From the NCBI GenBank assembly GCA_946902985.2, contig OX336389.2:131475572-131539571 (forward strand): 64,000 nucleotides of DNA, given 5' to 3'. Under the pieces are notes generated by a model. The model ran no database searches. It had not been told where the DNA came from and saw nothing but the letters and a program-made list of their open reading frames with translations. A program made the position numbers and the translations under genes. This DNA is from Meconema thalassinum. Its lineage: Eukaryota > Arthropoda > Insecta > Orthoptera > Tettigoniidae. This document shows, piece by piece, positions 42,606-53,459 of this stretch (position 1 is the stretch's first letter; each line of letters starts with the position of its first letter).

Positions 42606-43716
42606 TTAAGCCATTCGCTTTGCCTGAATTAACATAATATACCGCTATTAATTGGCATGTATTGATCTGTAAAATGTAAATCCACTGATCATCATGATAT
42701 TCAATATTAAATATTCAATATTCAATCTTGGAATGATAAAAGAAAATGTTACAATACATCTTGTACTGAGAATTGCAACTGCTGTATGCGCAAAACCGGC
42801 ATTCATTAATTGGTGAATTCGTCGATAGAAGTGCTCGTACTGAATAACAATGTGAACTGTCAACGTGATGATATTTCTTATTGCGCTTACATGATAAACG
42901 GAGATTTCCAATTCTAGCTATCTTCATTATTATTATGGAAATGTATTCTGTATTATTTTATGCCCAGCTGTTCGGAAATATTTTATATCAAGTGACAGAA
43001 GTCAGTTGATTTAATTTATTCCAGAGGTCGTAGTGACTGAAACGTGAATTACAATAGCCGAAGGTAACTCCAGCCCACGAAGTTTCAGGTTAGTTACTGT
43101 GAGTGGGGACGACAACTTTTGTAGCCAGTGCCATAAGTTATCAAATATTAAAATCGGTTCGATGGGCGGAGATTAATGTAGGTTTCTCATTCTTCATTAT
43201 TTTCAGGGTACGATATAGTGAGGTGGAACATAATTCACTAATTGTGATTTATTTTGTCGTATTTTACGACCTTGTTTTATACCAGTCAGCCGTACATGGT
43301 GATTGATTGTCAAACACGGCGGGCTTCTTCCCGTCAAAATAATTTGAGTTCATAATGCACAACAGTAGTGCACATTTTGCAGCTGTTCCCATATGCTGTG
43401 ACACGTGCAGGAATGTAGCCACTTATACCATAAGAGTGATACTCTAAACTCCATGAGTTGGATCAAGTAAAACTTTGTAAGACTATCTTATTCAATAACA
43501 ACAATTTGAAGTAGGAATAATCTCTACCACCTTTCAGTGCAATGTTTACCAATCATGGCACTCACCGCTGAGGGTCCAGTTCGATCTGAGGCTCCGTCAA
43601 GGAATTTACTGAGGAAAACACAGAAGAGGTGAGTTCGACTCCCACCTCAGCCATTTTAAAAGAAGTTTTCCGGTATATTCTATTTCTACTTGAGGGGCGG
43701 GATGGTGAAGTGGTCA

Positions 43717-44100
43717 GTCTAATAATAATAATATCGTATGGCCTCGGGTGCCGGGTGCAAGCTTTGCTATTTGACGCCCAAAGGGCATCTTGCATGTCGA
43801 ATTTTGTTGTTACTTGGAATGCTATGAAAGTCAAGGAGATTAGATATCTAAGCTCCTCGACACTATAGCGCTTTCTAGTAGAGAAATGAGGAACTTTGCG
43901 TTGGCGGAAACTACCGAGATTAATTTTGCCATTATGAACATGGCCTACTGAATTAAAATGGGTTATTTGACATGCCAACATCGTATGACATGGTGTCGTA
44001 ATTTTTGCCGCCTTTCAAAAATCACTTACCATGGCCCGGAGCGAACCAGTAAGCTTGGGGTTAGTAGACCGACACGTTGACCACTCACCCACCGTGGCAA
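43717..44100 (-). mobile_element. tRNA-headed SINE with ATT tail, fifth family, copy 1
   Basis: The minus-strand head near 44098 reads GCTTGCCACGGTGGGTGAGT, with TACTGGTTCGCTCCGGG as B box. The tail is (ATT)n at 43717-43730. A close relative is at 52224-52672. A partial duplicate of the middle section lies at 44103-44235. Confidence 0.7.
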
Positions 44101-44102
44101 GC

Positions 44103-44235
44103 TACTATAGCGCTATCTAGTAGAGAAAGGAGGAAATTTCTTTTGTGTTGACGGAAAATCCCGAGATTAATTTTGCCATTATGAACACGGTCTACTGAAT
44201 TTAAATGGGTTATTTAACATGACAACATCGTCGCT
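44103..44235 (-). repeat. Partial duplicate of the fifth-family SINE
   Basis: It repeats the segment TATAGCGC...AGTAGAGAAA through GGGTTATTTAACATG found in 43865-43980. 44236-44400 is anonymous. Confidence 0.7.
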
Positions 44236-44404
44236 GCTTACCTGTTAAAAAGGTGGACCAAGTTATATTCTCGGTCAGTGCAAGTGAGATTTTCGAAGTG
44301 AAATATGATTCGGAATCCACTTACAAATGGAGGTCCTGTGGCTCATGATCTCAATATTATTGGTCACATAAAACTACAAACTTTCTTTCTTCTATCCTTT
44401 CGTT

Positions 44405-44600
44405 TCCATTTCAGGCAAATGCCGGGATGGTATCTAAATTAAGGCCAAGGCCACCTCCTACCCAATCCTAGCCCCGATTACAAATACACACACTAGTTCA
44501 GTCAGCATAGTGACACAGGTTATCAGACAGGTTCCACACACATCCATGTACAGTACACTGGCATATAATACCACGATGCCGTAAGTCCCTAATTGAATCA
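44405..44600 (+). mobile_element. SINE 3' fragment (third family)
   Basis: GGCAAATGCCGGGATGGTAT through CAGGTTATCAGACAGGTTCC matches the second half of family members such as 44690-44985. Confidence 0.6.
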
Positions 44601-44689
44601 ACAACAACAAGAACGACATGAAATAGGCTACTTCGCATTCACAGTGTATTAAAGAGTAACTTGCATTGCATACCAGGACTCGAACGATG

Positions 44690-44985
44690 CCTGTTGCGTA
44701 GTGGCTAGCATTCTTGGCTTTCACCGTGAAGGCCCTGGTTCGATTCTTATCTCAACCATCCTAGAAGTGGTTTTCCGTGGTTTCCCATTTCTACTCCAAG
44801 CAAATTCTGGTGTGGTACCTGACTTAACCTCACGACCGTTTCCTACCCAACTCCTACCTCAATTACAAAATACACACACACTAGTAAAGACATCACAGTG
44901 ACACAGGTTTTCAGACAAATTCTACACACATCTAAGCACATGACCACGATGTTTCAAGGCCCCTAAACAATCAATAACGACAACT
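44690..44985 (+). mobile_element. tRNA-derived SINE (third family), well preserved
   Basis: GTTGCGTAGTGGCTAGCATT (A box) and CCTGGTTCGATTCTTATC (B box) are followed by GTGGTTTTCCGTGGTTTCCC. It ends in an A/C-rich tail AATCAATAACGACAAC. 44986-45440 shows no feature. Confidence 0.7.
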
Positions 44986-45465
44986 TTCCAGATGTGTAAC
45001 AATTAAAATAGAATGGAATCCTGAAAAGAGGTATTTATTAATCGGATAATGTAGCCTATTTGTTGATGAAAGAAAATATTTGATGTTAACTGAAATCCGT
45101 AATTACTGAGAGTTTATCGAAATCAATAGCATACGAATTCGGCTAAAAATGAATATCCAAATTTGACACTGATCAAAAATTTCGGTTTTTACACGAATCC
45201 GTAAAATACAGATATCTGGAAATTGTGTGATTGGATGTAGATAAGATTTGATATTCATCGCCAAATACGAATATTCTGTACATCCGTAAAATTGTAATGA
45301 TTTGCGAATGGCTGCTAAATAAGAAAAATGTAAACTTTCTTATAATTCAAAATGTGGATTCTTCAGTCAGCGAGGCAAATGACTTCAGACAGCATTCACC
45401 ATCTCCACCATCACCACTACCAAGAACCGGTGACACAATAATGACTATGGTTCTGGAGACACTAT

Positions 45466-46073
45466 AGGCAACGTAACTTACTATTTTCCGGAAACTTCGG
45501 TAAAGGACGTTGTAGTGTACTGAATAATAATAATAGCAGTCCTACCAGTATAACTGCAGTAAAGAAACCTAAACGTTTTGAAGAAATTCCTTTGAAAACT
45601 GAATTACAGAACGTACCGTCTAATGAGGGTGAAGATTGTACTAATTTCCAAACAGACAACTCTTGTAAAGATATTCCTTCACTTTCTGGCATAAGTTCTA
45701 GAGTTGTTATTTCTAAACTTAGTGGGCCCAAGCATTGGGCCACTTTGACAGGTCGTCATGAAATCAGTAGTCAGCCAAGAGACAGCGTGTTGTCAAAATT
45801 GGTGTTAAAAAAATGAGGGTAGCTTTTCAGAGTACTGTTTCAGATGTAATTCCAGGTGTGAATCCTTTCTCTATACGTGGTCTTCAGGAAGTTTGTCACC
45901 ATTGCTCTGCGTTGTACATTAAACCTGAGAAGAATACAGCAGGACGCTGCACACTCTGTTGCTATGATAGAAAATTCAAATTTCCACATATTACTAACCT
46001 TGATGAAAGTAAACAGTTGTTTATTGGTAGCAATGAAAACTCAAAGAGAATATTCACCAGTACAATACTGTAA
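45466..46073 (+). pseudogene. Candidate host coding exon or retrocopy, one apparent frameshift
   Basis: Two consecutive frames look protein-coding. The first is open from 45445 to 45816 without an ATG and includes LSGPKHWATLTGRHEI. The second, 45813-46073, includes VCHHCSALYI and GRCTLCCYDR, a CxxC-x17-CxxC zinc-binding pattern, and ends at TAA 46071. They join at an A7 run (45807-45813) where one indel would make them continuous. An AG at 45466-45467 could be a splice acceptor, so this may be a 3' terminal exon. I do not recognise the family. The composition is less AT-biased than the surroundings. A SINE is inserted at the stop codon. It could instead be a decayed retrogene. Confidence 0.5.
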
Positions 46074-46074
46074 C

Positions 46075-46401
46075 AAGCCTCCGTGGCTTAGGCGGCAACA
46101 CGTCGGCCTCTCACCACTGGGTCCGTGGTTCAAATCCCGGTCACTCCATGTGAGATCTGTGCTGGACAAAACGGAGGCAGACAGGTTTTTCTCCGGGTAC
46201 TCCGGTTTTCCCTGTCAAAATTTCATTCCAGCAACACTCTCCACTATCATTTCATTTCATCTGTCATTCATTTAATCATTGCCCCAGAGGAGTGCGTCAG
46301 GCCTCGGCAGCCGGCACAGTTCATATCCTCGCCGCTAGATGGGGCTTCATTCATTCCATTCCTGACCCGGTCGGAGACTGGAAGCAGGCTGTGGATTTTT
46401 C
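46075..46401 (+). mobile_element. tRNA-derived SINE, copy 3, with 13-bp target duplication
   Basis: The head begins AAGCCTCCGTGGCTTAGGCG with B box GTGGTTCAAATCCCGG. It is flanked by ACAATACTGTAAC at 46062-46074 and 46402-46414, so the ends are certain. The duplication contains the TAA that ends the candidate exon. Confidence 0.92.
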
Positions 46402-46414
46402 ACAATACTGTAAC

Positions 46415-48480
46415 GTTTTAAGGGGTATAGGAAACTTAACCCACTGTTGGGCGTCATGTTGTAACGTTTCGGGGTGGTTAACAATCTTGTTCCACTGTTG
46501 GGTGTTATGTTGTAACGTGCCGAACCTAGCGATTGCGAAATAGTACAGTAAATAGCTCGGTTAATAGGGCGCCAGTCTCCAACTGCCGGTTGTGAGATAA
46601 ATTTATACTTGTTATTAAAATGAGACTCTTCAATTTCGGGGGAGGGGCAACAAAGGCTAGCTGAAAAACACCTTATTCTACTATCTTGACATGTGGGAAG
46701 TATAGCGTTGGGAAAATATTGACTGAAAGTAATACATAGTTAAAATGAATTTATGAATTTATGATGATGATCGCTTGACGATCGAAACTGGTCATCCTAG
46801 TGTTTTATTAATCTCATGTAATTTATTTCAGGATTAGGGCATAACCCATCTCTTTTGGGTACATTCGTGTTGACCGACTGAAAAGCACTAAACTCTTGTT
46901 ATGAATTTATTAAACACAGGATGAGGTGAGTGACGTTTAGCGACCTTTCAAACAGAGAAATATAAAAGGGAGGTTCTTGGTTTAAATCAGTGAAGTCCGA
47001 CTTGCAACTGACAATTGTATATGAGCTCACCGGCATGTAGATCGTCATGGATGATGTTGGCGTAGATATCTCGTTCCTGAAGTTGACATCTCGGGAGGTC
47101 TTTCATCGTTCCAGGTAGACTACCAATCGTACCTAGCAAAGCTATCTGATCACTGATTGATCAGATGCTGTCGCCTAGCTGAGTGAAATAGAATTCTTCC
47201 ACCCTACTTTGATATTCAGCACATTGCTGCAAATATCCTATCTGAGTATCCTCTGAATTGACTAGTTAATACTTTATGAATCAATCAAGATAATTGAGTA
47301 TTGAATTTTGAGTGTTGAATCTTAGAATACAGCTCTGCCCCGTCTTATATATGTCAATTATACCTCCCACCAGCAGTAGGGGATCTGCCAACTTCGATGA
47401 CTCCGTATTGTTCTTGATATGATGCTTCTTCCTTATTGGCTAAAGTAATTCCTTTATCCAGCACCAAATGGCTATTTTTGATGAAGGTCTCTCCTAGTGA
47501 CACACTTCTTTTAGTATCATGTAGGGGTATCCTCCTTAAAAAGTTCAGAAGGCTACAGTTTTCTAGTCATAAAACAATTTACTCTAAAAAGATGTGGAGT
47601 ATATTGTTCCGATATATTTTAGAATTATCCTCCTGCCTACTGAGGGTTAACTATTTGTTGCAGGGTCTACTTCCGTGATCTTCTTAAGCTGTCTATTACA
47701 GTCCAAGTTTCCCTTTAGCGGTGTCTATTGTGACGTGCCGACTCGCTGCTCGAACTCAAGAAATATTTATTGAGGGGGTTATAAATTCACTATTTGAAAG
47801 CCCGGGTTGATGTCTATTACAAGAATGGATGAAAATAGACATATGATTTTATCATACCATTCAACACAATAAATATATACACACACTATGGTTGCAATTT
47901 CACATAATTTTTGTACTTCAGGTTCAATTGTTTTGGATGTGGTGTTGAAATTCCACAATGCTGCAAGAACTGAGTTTAAGTATTACTCATAATGAAACTG
48001 ATATCTTCGAATTCCAATATCGACTGATGCCACCGAGCAGCACGGGTTGTCTATTATACTTATATATTAAAATAATTGGAAGAAACGTCACCTTATATTA
48101 CATCTGAATATCCTAACAAGTAATTTTGCTATGACTACGTTTGTTGGCTTGAGACACTTTGCACGTTACACCCAATCATTCAAGCCCCAACTTACTTGAT
48201 TCTTTCATTCGTGTCTTAAAATAATTGCGAATATTCATTTGACCAAAATCATATTTCTTGCCAAGATATGTGCTGGCCGTAGTGAGTGGAGGAGCGAATC
48301 AAGTGTTCTGTAGCACGCATGCACCCAGGATTTAGATGGCCTGTCCCACTGCAACATGCAAGTGCCAAGCGGCTGGCTGTCATTTTGTTTCAGGATGCCA
48401 TCTTAGAGGTAGTTTGTGATCTCAGCACGATGAATCATATGTGACGAGTAGGAGGCGAATTCAATTACATATGTTTTAAC
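46415..48480. other. No recognisable gene
   Basis: It begins with a short tandem similarity (GTAACGTTT...CCACTGTTGGG, repeated at 46425-46520). No ORF looks protein-like. The first 200 bp would be 3' UTR if the exon at 45466 is real; ATTAAA occurs near 46614. Confidence 0.5.
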
Positions 48481-48853
48481 ACGTAGTTCCGTGAAGAACT
48501 AAATGGCCTACCTTTCTTAAAATTTAATATTCAGTCCTTATTCCTGCAATTAGATCGATTTAGAGTAATATCTTTATGTAGAGAATACTGCAGGTAGCAC
48601 TGCCATTATACGATTTGCTCAAAATATAACTGGAATATTGTGGTCTAATACAGCAGTGGATTCTGAGATATTGATAGTCCACGGCTCAAATGCTCAGGGA
48701 GAGTTAGTAGGTTGTTGATAGCAATGCTCTATCTGAGAATGGGTACATATACTGTACAGTATACTGTATGTTATGGCATACACTGTTCATGCAGAATTTT
48801 GGCAGAAATCCAGTGAAAGTTATGGAAGTTACATGCAGTTCAAATGAAACATA

Positions 48854-49426
48854 CGAGGCACGTCCAGAAAGTAAGTTCCGTTTGGTAATAAAATTAAATT
48901 GTGTACAGATACAGAAAAAATATTTATTGCACAACATTCTACACCTCTTAAACTACTTTTCCACATAACTGCCGAACTTTTGCAGGCATTTGTCATAGCG
49001 TGGCACAAGTTTTTGGATACCTTCTTCATAGAAGTTTGCCGCCGACCCGTAAACGAGAGAGAAAACTCCCCTGTAAGATATCCTGCCGTTTGGCCTCCAC
49101 TGTTAGGCAAATTGCGTGCTTAACAGGAGAACTGCGTATGTTTAGGAGTTCTCCTGACCACATACGCAATTTGCCTAACAGTGGTGGCCAAACGGTAGGA
49201 TATCTTACAGGGGAGCCTTCACTCTCGTTTACGGGTCGGCGGCAAACTTCTATGAAGAAGGTATCCAAAAACTTGTGCCACGCTATGACAAATGCCTGCA
49301 AAAGTTCGGCCGTTATGTGGAAAAGCAGATTAAGAGTGTTGAATGTTGTGCAATAAATAATGTTTCTGTATCTGTACACAATTTAATTTTATTACCAAAC
49401 GGAACTTACTTTCTGGACGTGCCTCG
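48854..49426. mobile_element. Mariner-derived palindromic (fold-back) element
   Basis: The 573 bp are flanked by TA on both sides (48852-48853, 49427-49428) and begin and end with CGAGGCACGTCCAGAAAGTA and its reverse complement. The two halves are about 270-bp near-perfect inverted arms around a centre near 49140. Each arm encodes, reading outward, NFYEEGIQKLVPRYDKCL, the C-terminus typical of mariner transposases, plus the 3' UTR and terminal repeat. It is thus two mariner 3' ends joined tail-outward, with no catalytic domain, and must be moved in trans if at all. Confidence 0.88.
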
Positions 49427-50277
49427 TATAAGCGTGCGTAGAATTGTTTTGTTACTCAAAATCTATCTTCAAATAGAGTTTCAAATTGTTTATGTGAACA
49501 GATTCTACGATATTGAGTCCAGGGTTCCAATGTTCTTAGAATGTTACTAGGCAGTTGGTAGTCCGTTAAACTCTAAATAGGCACTCTTATGGCTGGTAAG
49601 GCACATGTTGCAAGTGGAAAAATTATGTGAGTCCGTAAATTAGTATGGCAGATGCATGGAGTTAAACATTGAAAATTATAAACATGCATATAAGTAACTC
49701 TAAAATATCTTGACCATACAATGTACTAACTCTTAAGTTAGTTCCGTACACCTACTCAGAGACATTATAACTGGGATTCAAAGACTTGAGATTATTAATA
49801 CACAGTTTGTAGCCGTGGTGACTCTTATAATAAGCATTGTCTTATGTACTAACGCAAAATCGCACATACAAGACTTGAATGAAATCCATTTGTAGGTATG
49901 GGCGTTATATGCAGTTAAACATTGGTCCTATCAGAACGCGTAGAATTATGTTAGCAACAATGCTATGCACGGGTTGTTAAAAATTAATCTGAAATACTAT
50001 GACATACAAATGTGCCAATTTTGGAAGAAATCCATATTTAACATCCATATTTTTAATATGGATGTTACATACAGTTAAACATTGAACCTATCAGGTCACG
50101 TAGAATCATATTGGCAGCACTGTGATATATTGGTTCCTGAAAATTAATCTGAAATATTATGGTTTATATGTGTGCCAATTTTGGAATAGTTCCCATTAAG
50201 ATCTTCTGAGATATCCAACTTAAAGTCAAGGTTTCAACTGCAATTGTTTAGCATTTGTAGCTCTGACATTAGTTTCA

Positions 50278-50476
50278 CCTCTTGCAATTAATTATCCAAG
50301 GGAAGATTGATGGCATTAGGAGTCCAGGACGCAGACGAATATCCTGGCTAAAGAACTTAAGCCAGTGGTTCGGACTTAATACAGTGACACTGTTTAGAAC
50401 AGCTATAGAGAAACAGCAGATCATGCTACTGATCGCCAATGTTATTGGAGGACGAGGCACTTGAAGAAGAAGAAGA
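50278..50476 (+). mobile_element. 5'-truncated LINE insertion with 14-bp target duplication
   Basis: The insert encodes a LINE-like C-terminus (GRRRISWLKNLSQWFG...TAIEKQ...IANVIGGRGT, then stop) and ends in GAAGAAGAAGAAG. TGACATTAGTTTCA (50264-50277) and TGACATTAATTTCA (50477-50490) flank it, differing at one base. Confidence 0.85.
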
Positions 50477-51139
50477 TGACATTAATTTCAAATAATGGCC
50501 TTGAGATTTTCTGGTAGAGATCTTCTATCACAACAAATTTGGTTCCGATAGCTCGAGCCTTTTAGGATTTGTTAGGGCTGTAAACTGAAATATAGTGAAG
50601 GACTTCTACTTTATTATCATTTTTCCAAAAGCGACGGTACCGTAACTGTCTGTTCAGGTCACTAGCATGAATACATGCGAACGGCAAATGTCATAAGGAA
50701 AGACGTGACGCAGGATTGTTAAAATTAATGCTCCGTGCCTTGTAGTGTGCTATCAAAAATATATTTTTGTGAGACTGACTGTACAGTATGAATATCACTG
50801 TAGATGTGTAGACTCGAGGGAAATTGGATCAAGAAACACAGCTATTCAGTGACCGGAAATGAAGCTGATGGGTGACATTTTTTGCATAAGTAACATTTTA
50901 CTTGAAGTAGAAGATAACTGCTCTTTTGTAGCGGAGTCATTTTACCAGGGATTAAGATATGAAGTGAGGAGGCGGCAAATGTCCAGCAATCATGGCTGAC
51001 GCGCTATGGAAAATGCTGGTTGGCATTATCAATGCTAAAATTGATGGTGTGTTTTTCAGCAATGGATACGAACTCTTCCACCAAGTCAAAAGTGGATTAG
51101 CCTTACGAGAAAAGTTCATACACAGTTTGTATATTCAGC

Positions 51140-51149
51140 CAGTCCAGTC

Positions 51150-51203
<54 letters not shown>
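51140..51203. repeat. AAT microsatellite
   Basis: About 18 AAT/ATA units directly 5' of the truncated LINE copy. 50636-51139 shows no feature. Confidence 0.95.
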
Positions 51204-51204
<1 letters not shown>

Positions 51205-52119
51205 TGATATAGCCCTGATGACAGAAGATTTCGAAAGTGCAACAGAACAGGTCAATATATTGAAGGAAGTAGCAGAACAAACAGGATTACAAATTTCCTT
51301 TCAAAAGACAGAAGTAATGTCGAACATCAAGGATGATACAGCACAACTAAACACCAAATATGGAACGATAAACCGTGTTAATAAATTTAAATATCTTGGG
51401 GAATGGATCCAGCAAAATGGCCTTGACAAGGAAGCCATAGAAGCAAGAATCAAGAAAATGGAAGTCGCTTTTCAAACCACCCGCAACATATATAACAAAA
51501 AGTGCTTTTCTATGAACACAAAAATTCGTCACTACAACACTGTCATCAAACCAGGACCGCTATATGCATCTGAATGCCTTATCCTATCCGAGAAATGTTT
51601 GCTCGCGAAGTTAGAGAGAAAAGAAAGCAAGATCCTACACATCATACTTGGCCCAGACTACAAAAATGGCATCTACATCAGAAAATCCAGGCAAGAAATT
51701 TACTCGAGGATAGAGAAGATCACAGACACAATGCGAAAACGCAGAGTTTGCTTCTACGGTCATATGCGACGGATGATCGATTCCCGATGGACGAAACGTA
51801 TCTTCAGTATATTCGACTCAAAACCAAAAACGACAATGCCATGGTATGTTAACGTCCAGAAAGATCTGAAAGAAATGGGGATACGAGCAGAAGATGCACA
51901 AGACCGAAATCTTTATAGAGCAGCCATCAAGACGTTTGGGACTTTCCGGGACGAAAAACGGACAACTGGTGCGAAATGGACAGAGGAACGTCGTGCTAAA
52001 CACAGTGAGCTCATGAAGGCAATGTAGATCAAGCAAAAAATGAGCAAATGCCACAATGTAAAATGAGGTTTATCGTGGTCCCTAGTTGGCCGATTAGCGA
52101 AATTGAATGAATGAATGAA

Positions 52120-52170
<51 letters not shown>
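51204..52170 (+). mobile_element. 5'-truncated copy of the RTE-like LINE
   Basis: It begins inside the reverse transcriptase just after the FADD motif. It encodes 269 codons that differ from the full-length element (22595-25771) at only five amino acids, before a Trp codon that has become TAG at 52025-52027. The 3' end is the same (GAAT)n plus AAT tail. Both sides are AAT microsatellite. It cannot make an active enzyme. Confidence 0.93.
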
Positions 52171-52177
<7 letters not shown>

Positions 52178-52223
52178 GGTTTCCGATGCAAGGGACCACA
52201 CATCAGCTAATGGACATGGGGGA

Positions 52224-52234
52224 ATAATACGTGA

Positions 52235-52289
<55 letters not shown>

Positions 52290-52672
52290 TCGTATATCCT
52301 CGAGTGCCTGGTGCAAGGTTTGATAATTGACACTCAGAGGGTAGCTTGCATGTCGAATTTCGTCGTTCCTTTGAACGCTATGAAAGTCAAGGAGGTTAGA
52401 TATCTAAACTCCTTGACACTACAGAGCTTTCAAGTAGAGAATGGAGGAACTTTGTGTTGGCGGAAAATCCCGAGATTAATTTTGCCATTGAACACGGCCT
52501 ACTGAATTCAAATGGGTTATTTAACATGCCAACAACGTATGACATGAGTATCGTGATTTTTGTCGCCTTCAAAAATCACTTACCATGGCCAGGGGCGAAC
52601 CTGCAATCTTGGGGTTGGTAGTCCTACACTATAACCACTCATCCACCGTGGCAAGCTATACGTGAATTAAGA
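52224..52672 (-). mobile_element. Fifth-family SINE with long ATT tail, copy 2
   Basis: The minus-strand head is TAGCTTGCCACGGTGGATGA with a B-box-like AGGTTCGCCCCTGGCC. It is colinear with 43717-44100. The tail is about 17 ATT units (52238-52289 on the plus strand as AAT). Confidence 0.75.
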
Positions 52673-52744
52673 AATAAATTAAGACTTCACAGAATCGTCG
52701 AGTAATGAGTTAAAAGCTAGTTGTTATTGCTGATAGAAATTTAG

Positions 52745-53080
52745 TTAGGGGCATGGGACATCATGGTTATCAGCCCCGTATCAATGAGTGTGTGGAATAT
52801 TTCTCAAAATAAATAATTTACTATCCTGGTTCCAGGAAAGTGCCGGCCGGGTCAGGAACGATGTTTCATCAGTGCCCAGGCTCGGAAACGTGCCGGGTGG
52901 TGAATATCTGTCACACTTCACCGATGTGGTGATAAATGACGGATTGTGTAATAATGCAGAAATGAGGCATCTGTTTTAATTAGTTTTAGGGGATTGGGGT
53001 ATCTTGGTCATTAGCCCAGTGTGCTTGGGTGAGTGTTTTATTTGTCTGATAACCTGTATTTCTGTAGTGACTGCAGGAAT
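52745..53080 (-). mobile_element. Two SINE tail relics
   Basis: GGGCATGGGACATCATGGTT...AGCCCCGTATCAATGAGTGT (52747-52800) and GGGGTATCTTGGTCATTAGC...GATAACCTGT (52990-53060) resemble the 3' side of the third SINE family. Between them, 52830-52975 recalls the first family's GCCGGGTCAGG-type segment. Confidence 0.4.
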
Positions 53081-53084
53081 GTTT

Positions 53085-53330
53085 ATAACTCAAATTATTA
53101 GGGTCGATAATGAGGTAGGTGCCTTGGGAATTGAAATAAGGTACTATCAGAAAGGTGTAAGGCAAGGCTGTACTTATCACCCATACTTTTCAATTTATAT
53201 ACTGAAAAAGCAATGAAGGATATTAGGGAAATATTTAAAGTAGAAGTTAAGATTCAAGAAGTAATAATTTCAACTCTGATATTTGCTTATGATATTGTCG
53301 TCTTAGGCAACTCAAACGGTATGGACTCCG
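53085..53330 (+). pseudogene. LINE reverse transcriptase relic (QG to FADD region)
   Basis: The plus-strand frame encodes KGVRQGCTYHPYFSIYI, then after a frame change EKAMKDIREIFKVEVKIQ and FAYDIVVL. This is the order of the QG block and catalytic FADD block of LINE RTs. The second Asp-site context is mutated (FAYD). Confidence 0.75.
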
Positions 53331-53459
53331 TCTTTCGGAAATAATTCATTATGCAAATCTATAGGTATACTAGCTGACCCAAGCAGACGTTGTCCTGCCA
53401 ATCAAAGAAAGTGTTGTAACTTTGTTTCTTGAAGTGCTTTTGGATACACAATATTTTTT

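Larger units (their letters stand above)
48484..50635 (-). mobile_element. Helentron-derived (HINE/DINE-like) element B with two nested insertions
   Basis: It starts with the palindrome TAGTTCCGTGAAGAACTA and GGCCTACCTTTC, as element A does at 27386. The interior has the same diverged tandem words (GCAGTTAAACATTG, TTGGCAGCACTG). It ends near TCGAGCCTTTTAGG and ACTTCTACTTTATTATC. It is interrupted by 48854-49426 and 50278-50476. Removing them leaves about 1.37 kb, close to element A. Confidence 0.5.

Noticed and set aside
52119..52505. Poly-Asn/poly-Ile ORFs
   Set aside because: Translations of AAT microsatellites.
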